Shown here piece after piece: positions 1-7,978 of a stretch of DNA of 22,055 nt. Source of the stretch: JAWBOW01 sp038825775 (lineage in GTDB: Archaea > Nanobdellota > Nanobdellia > Woesearchaeales > WAPY01). The translations under genes and the position numbers were made by a program. Location: contig JAWBOW010000009.1 in the NCBI GenBank assembly GCA_038825775.1, forward strand, positions 1-22,055, written 5' to 3'. The notes beneath the pieces are model-generated. The model did no database searches. It was not told where the DNA came from and was given only the letters and a program-made list of their open reading frames with translations. Every line of letters begins with the position of its first letter. Positions within the stretch are counted from its first letter, which is position 1.

Positions 1-737
1 AAATTGGTTTTGTTGATGTTAAAAGTGTTATTAATGCAGAGTTGGATGTTAATTCTAATGTTGGGGTTGTTTTGCAGTTGGAGAAGTTTTTTGATGATCC
101 TTGTGAGCTTTTAAATAAAGAGTTAAGGGTTGTTGTTGAGTATGACGCTCCAAGATTTAAGTGTAATTACCAAATAAATGGTAGTGTTGATGACAAAATT
201 AGAATTGATGAAAACTACAAAACAAATTATGAGTTAAAAATCATTAACCCAGAAGAGGATTTTTATGTTAGTTCTAAAAACCCAAGCGTTAATTTTAATG
301 GCAGGAATGATTTGCACGTTGGTAATGATGATGGGATCTTAAGAACTTACATTTATAGTGAAATTTCAAAAATTAATAAAACTAACTTGCTAAAAGCTTT
401 ACTAGCACTTAATGTTATGCAAATAAAAGGAGATAGTAACGAGTTGGTCTTTTACGAGTTGCCAAACAATTTCAACCCAAAGAACATAAAGTGGAACTTA
501 CAACCAAAAATCGGAGAAAAAATAGAAACCAAACTCATTAATAATGTTGGAGATTTTGTTATTGACATAACAGAGTATGTTAAAAAAGGCAAAGGCTATG
601 GTTTTAGCATTAGGGCTTATGACGAATCAAAAAACTCTGACATAATAATAAACTCTTTAGAATCAGAACAAAAACCAAAAATAAAACTTTATTATAAAAG
701 CGAAAAAACACTAAAAGAACAATGCACTATTTTATAA
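1..737 (+). CDS. DNRLRE-like surface protein, C-terminal part (5' end outside window)
   Basis: The frame is open from the first bases of the window, so this is the C-terminal part of a longer protein; the TTG at 42 is an internal codon and not a start. The last 140 or so residues (about 267-696) read like a DNRLRE domain, the beta-sandwich found in secreted and cell-wall proteins. Visible hallmarks are DFYVSSKNPSVNF followed by NDLHVG, the alternating hydrophobic strand LLKALLALNVMQI, a conserved tryptophan in IKWNLQP, the DITEYVKKGKGYGFSIRA segment and the closing PKIKLYY strand. Established knowledge: such domains are extracellular. Inference: it is a surface or adhesin-like protein associated with the downstream pilus-like locus. 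No anchor is visible at the C-terminus, which ends shortly after the domain in EQCTIL. The AT-rich gap after it suggests it is the last gene of its transcript. Confidence 0.68.
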   Translation, partial: IGFVDVKSVINAELDVNSNVGVVLQLEKFFDDPCELLNKELRVVVEYDAPRFKCNYQINGSVDDKIRIDENYKTNYELKIINPEEDFYVSSKNPSVNFNGRNDLHVGNDDGILRTYIYSEISKINKTNLLKALLALNVMQIKGDSNELVFYELPNNFNPKNIKWNLQPKIGEKIETKLINNVGDFVIDITEYVKKGKGYGFSIRAYDESKNSDIIINSLESEQKPKIKLYYKSEKTLKEQCTIL

Positions 738-810
738 AAAAAATAAACAAAAGCAAAAATTTTTAAATAATAAATAAATAAAAGAGATAAAGAGGTTTTA
801 TATTTTTTAA

Positions 811-820
811 ATTTATAAAA
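811..820 (+). promoter_or_regulatory. TATA-like box upstream of the Ig-like protein gene
   Basis: The sequence ATTTATAAAA lies about 26 bases before position 841, just ahead of the GAGGTG ribosome site at 845-850. This gives a short leader and an ATG at 857. The whole interval 738-856 is A/T only in long runs and has other TATA-like stretches (for example 827-836), so the exact box is uncertain. Confidence 0.4.
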
Positions 821-856
821 AAAATAATTTATAAAAAATAAAAAAGAGGTGTTTTT

Positions 857-2575
857 ATGAAAAGTAATAAAGGTTTAAAATTCTTTTTAATATTCGGGTT
901 TTTGTTTTTATCAAGTGTCTTTGGTGTTTTGGCAGTTGATTATTTAAATTATGAAGAAGTCTTTGGAGTTTTTGGAGTTCAATTTAAAAATTTATACATT
1001 AATAAGTTAAGTTATAAAGCTGGAGAAGAAATGCAGATTTCTTTTGATTTAGAACTAGCGGATACTAGCAAATTACATCCTTTTGTAGACGGAAGAGTTG
1101 TTTTGCAAGTGATCAGGGAAGAGCCCTACAATCCTTACACAATAATGGATGAGATTGTTGTGGCTGAAAATGTTAATTTTAAAAAAGAAAGTAAAAAACA
1201 GTTCTCATTAACTTATAAAATTCCTGAAAGTTTTCCTTCTGGAAAGTATAGGATTGCTTATTATAATTATATGGATGGTTATAATGTTGGTGGTGAAGAG
1301 AGTGTTTATGGAATGTATGCAACTTCTTTTCCATTTACTGTTGAATCAAAAAGTAAAGATTACATAGAGTTTAATCAAAACAAAGTTTATATTAATGATG
1401 AAAAGTATGAGTTTGGAACTTTCTTCCCAGAATTTCAAGAAGGAGAAGAATTAGTTGTAAAAGCTTATTTGAAAAACTATGGTAGTTCAAGAAATGTTAA
1501 AATTAAATATGAAGTTTTTGTTTGGCATGAATCAAAGCACAAAAGTTTGAAAGAACTAAATAATCAAGGAATGTTAAAAGGGGATATAAAGAAAATATTT
1601 GATTATGCTGAAAGCCTAAGAAGGGAGGAAGTAGAAACATTAGCTGAAAATTCTGAAAGGCTAATTAGTTATAATCTTGGAAAGCTTCCTGTTGGAACTT
1701 ATGTTGTAAAAATAACGGCAACTTCTGATGTTGGAAAATCAATAATTTTGTTGAGAGTGCCTGTTGTTGGCAATCTAACTAGAATTGTTTTTTCAACAGT
1801 TAGTGATTTCCCATTAGTAGAAAATCAAGGAACAAGCTTTAGTGTTTGTTTTTCACAAGCAACAAGATCATTAGCTCCTTACAGGATTTTTATTGCAGAA
1901 AATGATTCAGAAGTTCAAGAACCTCCAAAACAACCTGAAGTTAATAATAAAATAGTTTTGACATTTTATGAGGGGGATAAAGTTTTCTTCAAAAAAGAAT
2001 ATGAGGTTAATTCAATAATTGATATTAGATGCATAAAAGTTCCATTTACCGCTAGTGAAAAAATAACAAAAGCAAACTTGCTAACAGAACTTTATGATAA
2101 AAACAATGTTTTGCATGACATTGAAGAAACAAGGTTTGATTATTCATTATTTGAACCAGAAAAAAAAGAGTTCATAGTTGATGCTAACAGTGGAACTGGT
2201 TATTTAGAATACTCTATAACTTTAAAGAACGAAATGGGAGATTCTCTTAAGGACAATGTTAATGTAATAGTAAGAGATGCTCAGCAGAATATTAAAGATG
2301 TTCAAACAAATATTTTAGTAGAAGGAACTTATTCAAAAAGAGTTTACTTAAGTCCTGGAGAATATACTGTGCAGGTAATATTAAGTGATGGAACTCAAAA
2401 AACAACAAACAAAGTCATGGTCCTTGAAGAAATAATAGAAGAAAAGGAAGCCAAAAAAGTAGGAAGCAGTTTAACGCTGATTATCGCAGGTATTTTAGTT
2501 CTCGTAATATTAGTAGTTTTATATTTGTTTGTTTTTAGGCCTAAGAAAAAATTTGAGTTTAAGGGGAAAAAATAA
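857..2575 (+). CDS. Secreted multi-domain Ig-like protein with C-terminal membrane anchor (paralogue A1)
   Basis: This 572-residue protein starts with a signal peptide (residues 1-26, likely cut after VLA). Beta-rich segments of about 100-130 residues follow at roughly 45-160, 165-305, 310-430 and 435-525. One membrane helix lies near 540-561, with a basic RPKKK tail that should be cytoplasmic. The bulk is therefore predicted to be extracellular and anchored. The segments have the hydrophobic alternation of CARDB/Ig-like sandwich domains, including SYKAGEEMQISF at the first domain and LSPGEYTVQV at the last. The protein is clearly related to the minus-strand product at 14089-15945: both share a TFxPEF motif, a KNxG motif and a FV-x3-E-x-KHK motif in the second domain, followed by LGKLPxGxY. 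The start is supported by GAGGTG five bases before the ATG. Function is not recognised; a structural or adhesive role in the adjacent pilus-like system is inference. Confidence 0.8.
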   Translation: MKSNKGLKFFLIFGFLFLSSVFGVLAVDYLNYEEVFGVFGVQFKNLYINKLSYKAGEEMQISFDLELADTSKLHPFVDGRVVLQVIREEPYNPYTIMDEIVVAENVNFKKESKKQFSLTYKIPESFPSGKYRIAYYNYMDGYNVGGEESVYGMYATSFPFTVESKSKDYIEFNQNKVYINDEKYEFGTFFPEFQEGEELVVKAYLKNYGSSRNVKIKYEVFVWHESKHKSLKELNNQGMLKGDIKKIFDYAESLRREEVETLAENSERLISYNLGKLPVGTYVVKITATSDVGKSIILLRVPVVGNLTRIVFSTVSDFPLVENQGTSFSVCFSQATRSLAPYRIFIAENDSEVQEPPKQPEVNNKIVLTFYEGDKVFFKKEYEVNSIIDIRCIKVPFTASEKITKANLLTELYDKNNVLHDIEETRFDYSLFEPEKKEFIVDANSGTGYLEYSITLKNEMGDSLKDNVNVIVRDAQQNIKDVQTNILVEGTYSKRVYLSPGEYTVQVILSDGTQKTTNKVMVLEEIIEEKEAKKVGSSLTLIIAGILVLVILVVLYLFVFRPKKKFEFKGKK

Positions 2576-2616
2576 AATTATTTTTAATTTTTTATTTTAG
2601 ATTAAATGGTAAAAAA

Positions 2617-2661
2617 TTCTACAAAAGCTTAAAACTATTTTTAAGATTTTGCATTGTAGAA
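2617..2661. repeat. 8-bp inverted repeat upstream of the VWA pilin-like gene
   Basis: TTCTACAA at 2617-2624 is the exact reverse complement of TTGTAGAA at 2654-2661, with 29 bases between. It sits in the gap between 2575 and 2704, just upstream of the TATA-like box at 2671. It could be a stem at the end of the preceding transcript or a protein-binding site. In such AT-rich sequence, an 8-bp match may be chance. Confidence 0.3.
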
Positions 2662-2670
2662 AAAGCAAAA

Positions 2671-2680
2671 TATTTATAAA
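2671..2680 (+). promoter_or_regulatory. TATA-like box giving a nearly leaderless transcript
   Basis: TATTTATAAA is centred about 28 bases before the ATG at 2704. With the usual archaeal spacing, transcription would begin within a few bases of the ATG. No ribosome site precedes this ATG, which fits a leaderless message. Confidence 0.5.
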
Positions 2681-2703
2681 GTTAAGTTCTGTAAAAAAAG
2701 CAT

Positions 2704-3843
2704 ATGATAATTAAAAAAAGAGGTGTGAAAAAAGCCCAAAGTGCAGAATTCATCTCTATTGTTTTATTAATTATTGTTATTACACTATTTGCTCTTTTTA
2801 ATAAGCTTTCTGCTGGCAAAAAATCAATTTCTAGTATTCAAACATTAACAACAGAAGTTAAAACTACTGATGTTCAATTGGTAACTGTTGTTTTGCCTTA
2901 CACAACAAAATTAGGAATTCCAATTTCGGAATTATTAGGAACATTATCATGTTATGGAAATGACACTGTTGATTATGGTGCTGGAATAAAAATAAGCATT
3001 CTTCAGGAGATAAGAACAAGACTTGACGAACTTTATGGCAAGGATAATTGGGTTTTATTCTTAAAATCAGGAATAATAGAATTTCCAGAATTGTATTTTT
3101 ATGTTGATAGTAGTGGTAGTATGAAAGAAACAATTAATGCTGTTGATGCTGCAATGCGTTCAATATCTCCAAAGTATAAAAAAGTCACAATAGCACAATT
3201 AACTAATGCAAAAGGAGCTTATAGTAATGGCAAGGATGATTTAAAATGTGGTTTGGGTGATAATCACGAACCAAGTTGTGATTGGGAAGAAAATTGGGGA
3301 GGTGCTGTTGCCTTTATTGCAAAAAATGGCCCTCCTCCATATGATGGTTGGAACGAAACAGAAGAAAAAATAATTTTTATTTCTAGTGATGAAGAAAGTT
3401 GCAGCTCTGATTTAGAATTTGTTTATGGCAGAATTAGAACTAGTTTCTGCGGCCCTTGTTGTCATAACACTCCTGGAAATACTCCTGCTTATGCTGAGCT
3501 TGGACTAAAAGCAGCAAAGGAAAATGAAGTAAGAGTTTATTTTTTAGTTCCCCCAAATCTATATTTAAATAATCCTCAAAGATGGCAAGATTCTGTAAAA
3601 AAGCTTTGTGAAGAAACCGGGGGAAAAATGATTAAGGTCAAAACTGATAACCCTGCAGCTTTAAGAGACGAAATAGCTAGAAATGTAAAAATAACTGAAA
3701 AATCACTTTATGTAACCTCTTCTTATAACGGAACTGAAAAAAGAATACCTCAAAAGGACTTTATGAGTTATGATTTTGTATATCCTCTGCCTTGCAGTCC
3801 TTCAAAAAGAGGAGAAGGCAGCTTGATGGTTGCAAGGGGTTAA
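2704..3843 (+). CDS. Pilin-like protein with von Willebrand factor A domain (TadG-like)
   Basis: This 379-residue protein has a short basic leader, then KKAQSAEF and a hydrophobic helix (residues about 14-33). This is the layout of an archaeal class III prepilin, cut probably after Ala11. The glutamate falls at mature position 4 rather than the canonical 5. A VWA-like domain follows at about 127-330: the metal-site motif DSSGS is at 135-139, a later metal-site aspartate is likely at Asp229 (IIFISSDEES), and a typical Rossmann-like pattern is present. The usual threonine of the metal site is not obvious; the equivalent stretch reads WGGAVAF. A cysteine cluster (Cys249, 252, 253) and single cysteines lie inside the domain. 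Known parallel: TadG-type minor pilins of Tad systems combine a pilin-like N-terminus with a VWA domain. Inference: it is a tip or minor subunit of the structure assembled by the platform encoded at 5438. Confidence 0.78.
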   Translation: MIIKKRGVKKAQSAEFISIVLLIIVITLFALFNKLSAGKKSISSIQTLTTEVKTTDVQLVTVVLPYTTKLGIPISELLGTLSCYGNDTVDYGAGIKISILQEIRTRLDELYGKDNWVLFLKSGIIEFPELYFYVDSSGSMKETINAVDAAMRSISPKYKKVTIAQLTNAKGAYSNGKDDLKCGLGDNHEPSCDWEENWGGAVAFIAKNGPPPYDGWNETEEKIIFISSDEESCSSDLEFVYGRIRTSFCGPCCHNTPGNTPAYAELGLKAAKENEVRVYFLVPPNLYLNNPQRWQDSVKKLCEETGGKMIKVKTDNPAALRDEIARNVKITEKSLYVTSSYNGTEKRIPQKDFMSYDFVYPLPCSPSKRGEGSLMVARG

Positions 3844-3966
3844 GAAAAGAAAAATTAAAAAATAAAAAAAGTATTTTATAAAAAATAACAAACAAAACAA
3901 ATAACAATTAAATAACAAAATAAAAATATAAATTTTAAAATTTTTCAAATTTTTTATTTTAAAAAA

Positions 3967-3974
3967 GAGGTGAT
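3967..3974 (+). promoter_or_regulatory. Strong ribosome binding site that rules out the GTG start
   Basis: GAGGTGAT is complementary to the archaeal 16S 3' end. The GTG at 3970 lies inside it and so cannot be the start. The next in-frame candidates are TTG at 3976 (3 bases after GAGGTG) and CTG at 3979 (6 bases after). Other genes here keep 5-8 bases between GGTG and the start codon. Confidence 0.6.
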
Positions 3975-3975
3975 C

Positions 3976-5436
3976 TTGCTGAAATCAAAAAATAAAATAT
4001 TTAAGAAGGCAGCTGCTTATCTTACTATCTTTTTTATAGTTTTAGTTTTAGTTCTGTTTTATCTTATAAGCTTAACTGCAAGAGAGAAAAGACCTTATAC
4101 TGAGGAATTGCAAAGGGGTTATTTGGGAAGTTATGGAGAGATGCTTAAGGATTTTACTTTTCATGCTTTTAGAGAATCTTCAACAAGGTCTGCTTATATT
4201 ACAGCATTAAATTGTGGTGGCGCTTCTAATTGTTATTGGGTTGTTTATGCACAACCAATAACTCCTGAACTTGAAAAGGTTAAAAGCACTATTAAAACGT
4301 ATGCTAGAAGTGAGTGTAATGCTTATTTAGCTAATATTAAGGGTGTTAATTTTGGAAAGATTGTTATTAATGAATCAGGAACTATTGGAGAGATTAATGT
4401 TTGGGTTGATGTTGATGATATTACACCAAATAATAATATTGCAAGGGCTGATGAGAGTTTTGATGTTAGTGGTTTTGGTAAAGAACAAGGAATTTTATTA
4501 TCTGCTCTTGATGAAGAGCAAAGGATGGTTGTTCATTCTTATACAATAACTGTTTATCCGTTAAGATTTTGGTATCTTTACAGGATTATTAAGGCGTGGA
4601 ATGATGATGCTGTTTTAAGCAAGTATACTTGTCAAGCAGAAGAATTGGTTCAAGGGTTTGGTGGTAGCAGTTGTAGTAAAGGGCCTGCTGTTGCTGAGCA
4701 AACAATAGACCAGATTGTAGAACTTGCTGTTCAAGATTTAGAAAAAAGATTTAAAGAAAAGGATGAGTTTGTTGATTGTAATTATACTATATTTTGTAAG
4801 TATGCAAAAACTATTTTTATTTGTTGTTGTGATGAAAATGCTTGTCCTAAGCCAAACTGTCCTGATGAATGTTTTACAGATCCTGAGGAGTGTGCAAAAT
4901 ATCCTGATAAGTGTTACAAATATCTTTGTGATTATCCTTGTGATTGGAGAGATCCAAACAAAGCATATACTGAAAATTGTAATGTTCCATTAGTTTATAT
5001 TCCTGAAATACCTTGTGTTTCTGGAAAGTGTGGTAAGAGTAATTTTGAATTTAAAGGAAATTATAAAGAGAAGTATATTGATGATCCTGATGATACTGAA
5101 GTTTCAACTTTTCCAGAGTGTAATCAACCAGAGCCTTCTTGTGGTAGTGTAGAAATACCTTACCAACCACCACCTCTTCATCCTGAGGATTATTGGCCAA
5201 CTCATTGTGGTGAATATTGTTTGGCAAAAGTTGGTAATCCCTGTCATGGTTTTGGAGAAAACCATACTATAGAATTTGTTACTGATATCAGGTGTATTGA
5301 TTATAAGTATCAAAATCCTGTTGGTGCTTCTGATTTTAAGAATTTAAAGTTTATAATAAAAGCACATGTATTTTTAGAACACTGGGTTGATCCGCCACCA
5401 GCACCTAGATGTGGCATAAAAGTAAAGTGTTGTTAA
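3976..5436 (+). CDS. Cysteine-rich pilin-like extracellular protein
   Basis: The protein has about 486 residues. After a short basic leader (KSKNKIFKKAAA) there is one hydrophobic helix (about residues 14-35), then a wholly soluble remainder, predicted extracellular. About 29 cysteines are present, with the densest run at about 268-323, including a CCC triplet and repeated C-x2-5-C spacings rich in Asp, Pro and Lys. More pairs follow up to the C-terminal KCC. This looks like a disulfide-stabilised surface domain; no known family is recognised. The leader resembles a prepilin but lacks the glutamate of the mature N-terminus. The gene lies one base upstream of the platform gene, so co-expression is nearly certain. 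I place the start at TTG 3976; GTG 3970 overlaps the ribosome site, and CTG 3979 has the better spacing but is a rare start codon. Confidence 0.72.
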   Translation: MLKSKNKIFKKAAAYLTIFFIVLVLVLFYLISLTAREKRPYTEELQRGYLGSYGEMLKDFTFHAFRESSTRSAYITALNCGGASNCYWVVYAQPITPELEKVKSTIKTYARSECNAYLANIKGVNFGKIVINESGTIGEINVWVDVDDITPNNNIARADESFDVSGFGKEQGILLSALDEEQRMVVHSYTITVYPLRFWYLYRIIKAWNDDAVLSKYTCQAEELVQGFGGSSCSKGPAVAEQTIDQIVELAVQDLEKRFKEKDEFVDCNYTIFCKYAKTIFICCCDENACPKPNCPDECFTDPEECAKYPDKCYKYLCDYPCDWRDPNKAYTENCNVPLVYIPEIPCVSGKCGKSNFEFKGNYKEKYIDDPDDTEVSTFPECNQPEPSCGSVEIPYQPPPLHPEDYWPTHCGEYCLAKVGNPCHGFGENHTIEFVTDIRCIDYKYQNPVGASDFKNLKFIIKAHVFLEHWVDPPPAPRCGIKVKCC

Positions 5437-5437
5437 A

Positions 5438-7582
5438 ATGGCATCTATTGAAGAAATAGAAAGGATGGTTAGCAAAAGATTAGGAGAAAGAACAGAGTCA
5501 GATAGTGAATTAACTTCTGGGACTTATAAAACCTTTGTTCAAGAGGAAAAAGAGTCAAGAAAATTTTCAACATTTTTTGAGAAGTATTGTGATTTTTCAG
5601 CATCCTTACTTCCTTTTTTAAGAAAAAAAAGTATAAAAAGCATTGACGAATCTTTAGAAATAGCTTCTATAAATGCTACTAGTGGTTCTGTTTTTGCAGG
5701 GTCAATAATGGCTTTTTTACTTTCAAGCTTAGGAGCAATTCCTTTCTTAATACTTAATAATAAAGGAATGGCTTTTTTTATGATGTTCGTTGGAATTTTT
5801 TTAGCATATGTTTGTTATAGTTATCCTGATTATGCTGCTGAGATTACAAGAATAAAAGCACAAGAAGAATCCTTGTTAGCAATTCTTTATATGACAATTT
5901 ACATGAGGGTTAATCCTGTTCTTGAGAATGCTGTTTTATTTGCTGCTTCTCATCTTTCAGGTTGTTTAGGTAAGGACTTAAAAACAATCATTTGGCTTTT
6001 GGACAGTGAAAAGGTGAATTCTATTGAAGAAGCAACAAAACTCTTTGTTCCCTTATGGATGAAGAGAAATAAGGACTTTGTAAAGGCTTTTATGACCTTA
6101 CAAACAGTTATTTTACAACAAACAAAAGAAGACCAAGAGAGAATACTTGACAAAACACTAAATTCTATTTTGGATGACACTTATGAAAAGATGAAGCATT
6201 ATTCTCATGATTTGAAAATGCCTGTTATGATTATAAACACTTTCGGACTTATGCTTCCATTAGTCGGGTTATTGGCGTTTCCAATGATGAGTGTTTTTAT
6301 GTCAGAATCAATAAACATTTCTTACTTGTTCTTTGGTTATATTATAGTTCTGCCAGCTCTGATTTGGTTTATGTCTCAAAGAATTCTATCAAAAAGGCCT
6401 GGTGCTTTTTCAGCTCCTGATGTTAGCTTGGTTAAAGGACTTCCAAAAAAGAATCACTATAATCTAAAAATAAAGGATAAAGAATACTCAATAAATCTTG
6501 TTTATGCCTCTATAATAATCGCTTTAATTGTAATGAGTCCAGGAATTATTCATTTGTTCTTTAAAACAATTCCTCTCTACAATGAAACAAGAAGTTTGCC
6601 TCCTGGAGCGGAAATCCCTCAAACAATTAAGGAAGAGTATGAACTTTCTAATATGTTAAAAACTTTAACAATCCCTTTTGGAATAGCAATAGGGATTTTT
6701 ATCTTGCTTTATGGTAGAAGCATACAAAAGAAAATGGTTAGAGATCAAGTTGTTGAAATAGAGGATGATCTTACTGTTTCTTTGTTCCAACTTTCAAACC
6801 AATTCACTGAGAATATTCCTGTCGAAATTGCTGTTGAGAAATTCATAGAAAACTACGAATTGTTGAATCTTAAAAAAAGACAGATATACAATTTCTTTTC
6901 AAAAATACTTGATAAGATGAAAAAGTTTGGAAAGACATTTTCACAAGCGGTTTTTGATCCGAACGAAGGAATAATTTTAGAGTATCCTTCTGTTATTTTA
7001 AAAGAGATAATGCTAATAATGACTGAGAGTGCTAAAAAAGGAGCTCATGTTGTTTATAATATTATGAGCAAGATTTCAATTTATTTAGATAATGTTAAAA
7101 AAATAAAAGAACTTATTTATGATTTATTAGCAGAAACTGTTAGTTCTGTTAAAATGCAAGCAAAGGTCATGAGTCCTTTTATTGCTGCAATTGTTGGTTC
7201 TTTAACATTAATAATAATTGAAGCTTTATACAAGATGTTTCAGCAGTTAGAACAAATAATGAAGAATTTAATGAGCGCTTTTACCCAAGCAACTCAAGGT
7301 GCGAATTTCTTCACAAACTTGATTAATTTTGCAAAAGTAACCCCGCCAACATTGTTCCAAGTTTTAGTAGGAATTTATATGATTGAAGCTGTTGTTTTGT
7401 TGTCAAGATTAGCAACGATTGTTGAGAACGGTTTTGATGAGGTTGAAACTGATATAAATACTGGTAAAAATGTTTTGATGGCTACAATAGTTTATTGTGT
7501 GATAAGCATAGTTGGGGTTATGATTTTAAAAGGAGTCATTAAAGCTTCATTTGAACTTGGAGTAACCCCAACAGTTCCTTAA
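5438..7582 (+). CDS. TadC/FlaJ-type type IV pilus assembly membrane platform (T2SF family)
   Basis: This 714-residue protein has about nine predicted membrane helices (near 83-106, 110-128, 262-287, 292-313, 353-374, 410-426, 576-598, 636-656 and 680-700). Two cytoplasmic helical T2SF/GspF-type domains lie at about 140-260 and 430-575, each followed by membrane segments containing conserved-looking proline and glycine (MKHYSHDLKMPVMIINTFG; VKMQAKVMSPFIAAIVGS). This duplicated arrangement is that of archaeal FlaJ/TadC-like platforms, which work with a secretion ATPase to assemble class III pilins. An N-terminal cytoplasmic stretch of about 80 residues precedes the first helix. No ATPase or prepilin peptidase gene is in the window. 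The ATG follows the previous stop after one base, so translation is probably coupled. Identification of the family is firm; assignment to Tad, archaellum or another pilus subtype is not. Confidence 0.9.
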   Translation: MASIEEIERMVSKRLGERTESDSELTSGTYKTFVQEEKESRKFSTFFEKYCDFSASLLPFLRKKSIKSIDESLEIASINATSGSVFAGSIMAFLLSSLGAIPFLILNNKGMAFFMMFVGIFLAYVCYSYPDYAAEITRIKAQEESLLAILYMTIYMRVNPVLENAVLFAASHLSGCLGKDLKTIIWLLDSEKVNSIEEATKLFVPLWMKRNKDFVKAFMTLQTVILQQTKEDQERILDKTLNSILDDTYEKMKHYSHDLKMPVMIINTFGLMLPLVGLLAFPMMSVFMSESINISYLFFGYIIVLPALIWFMSQRILSKRPGAFSAPDVSLVKGLPKKNHYNLKIKDKEYSINLVYASIIIALIVMSPGIIHLFFKTIPLYNETRSLPPGAEIPQTIKEEYELSNMLKTLTIPFGIAIGIFILLYGRSIQKKMVRDQVVEIEDDLTVSLFQLSNQFTENIPVEIAVEKFIENYELLNLKKRQIYNFFSKILDKMKKFGKTFSQAVFDPNEGIILEYPSVILKEIMLIMTESAKKGAHVVYNIMSKISIYLDNVKKIKELIYDLLAETVSSVKMQAKVMSPFIAAIVGSLTLIIIEALYKMFQQLEQIMKNLMSAFTQATQGANFFTNLINFAKVTPPTLFQVLVGIYMIEAVVLLSRLATIVENGFDEVETDINTGKNVLMATIVYCVISIVGVMILKGVIKASFELGVTPTVP

Positions 7583-7606
7583 AAAATAAAAAAAGGATTG
7601 GTTAAA

Positions 7607-7963
7607 ATGGATGAGCTTTTCAAGTATATGATGATTATTGTAGCAATTGTTATAATAGTTTTATTGTTGATTTTTGCAACTCAAAACATGCCAAATCAAG
7701 AATTAAAAAAAGAACAGAATATTGAAGGTGATAAATTAGATGTTTTGACAAAGATTGAAAAATTATGCAGAGTTTGCTTAAATAAAGGTCCTTATGATCA
7801 GGACTGTTTTATTGTTAATTTAAATTTAAAATCAGGAAACATAAGTCAAGAGGATTTTAAAAGTGAAAAATTGCAAGTAAATGTAAGTGAAGTCATAGAA
7901 GGAGAAAAGACCTTAAAGATATATTCAAAAAAGATGGTTTGCAATATAAAGATTTTGGGTTAA
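7607..7963 (+). CDS. Small one-segment pilin-like protein with C-x2-C motif
   Basis: This 118-residue protein has a hydrophobic helix at about 8-25 almost at its N-terminus and a soluble remainder. LCRVCLNKGPYDQDCFIV (Cys54, 57, 67) resembles the start of the shared cysteine module (a helix ending in a cysteine, then a strand beginning with cysteine), and the end has a final cysteine in KMVCNIKI. I chose ATG 7607 over TTG 7598 because AAAAGGA at 7591-7597 is the likely ribosome site and gives 9 bases to the ATG, whereas it abuts the TTG. The gene lies between the platform and the module-bearing proteins, in the same operon. The classical prepilin cleavage motif is missing, so it may be a membrane-bound accessory subunit rather than a processed pilin. 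Confidence 0.7.
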   Translation: MDELFKYMMIIVAIVIIVLLLIFATQNMPNQELKKEQNIEGDKLDVLTKIEKLCRVCLNKGPYDQDCFIVNLNLKSGNISQEDFKSEKLQVNVSEVIEGEKTLKIYSKKMVCNIKILG

Positions 7964-7978
7964 ATCCTATAAGGCAAA

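Noticed and set aside
2864..3133. Open frame on the minus strand inside the VWA gene
   Set aside because: It is antisense to a protein with clear domain motifs, has no ribosome site, and its translation is a His/Leu/Tyr-rich composition artefact.
4700..5200. Iron-sulfur or zinc-finger protein reading of the cysteine-rich stretch
   Set aside because: The stretch follows a membrane helix with a basic leader, so it should be extracellular; the spacing does not match a known cluster motif.
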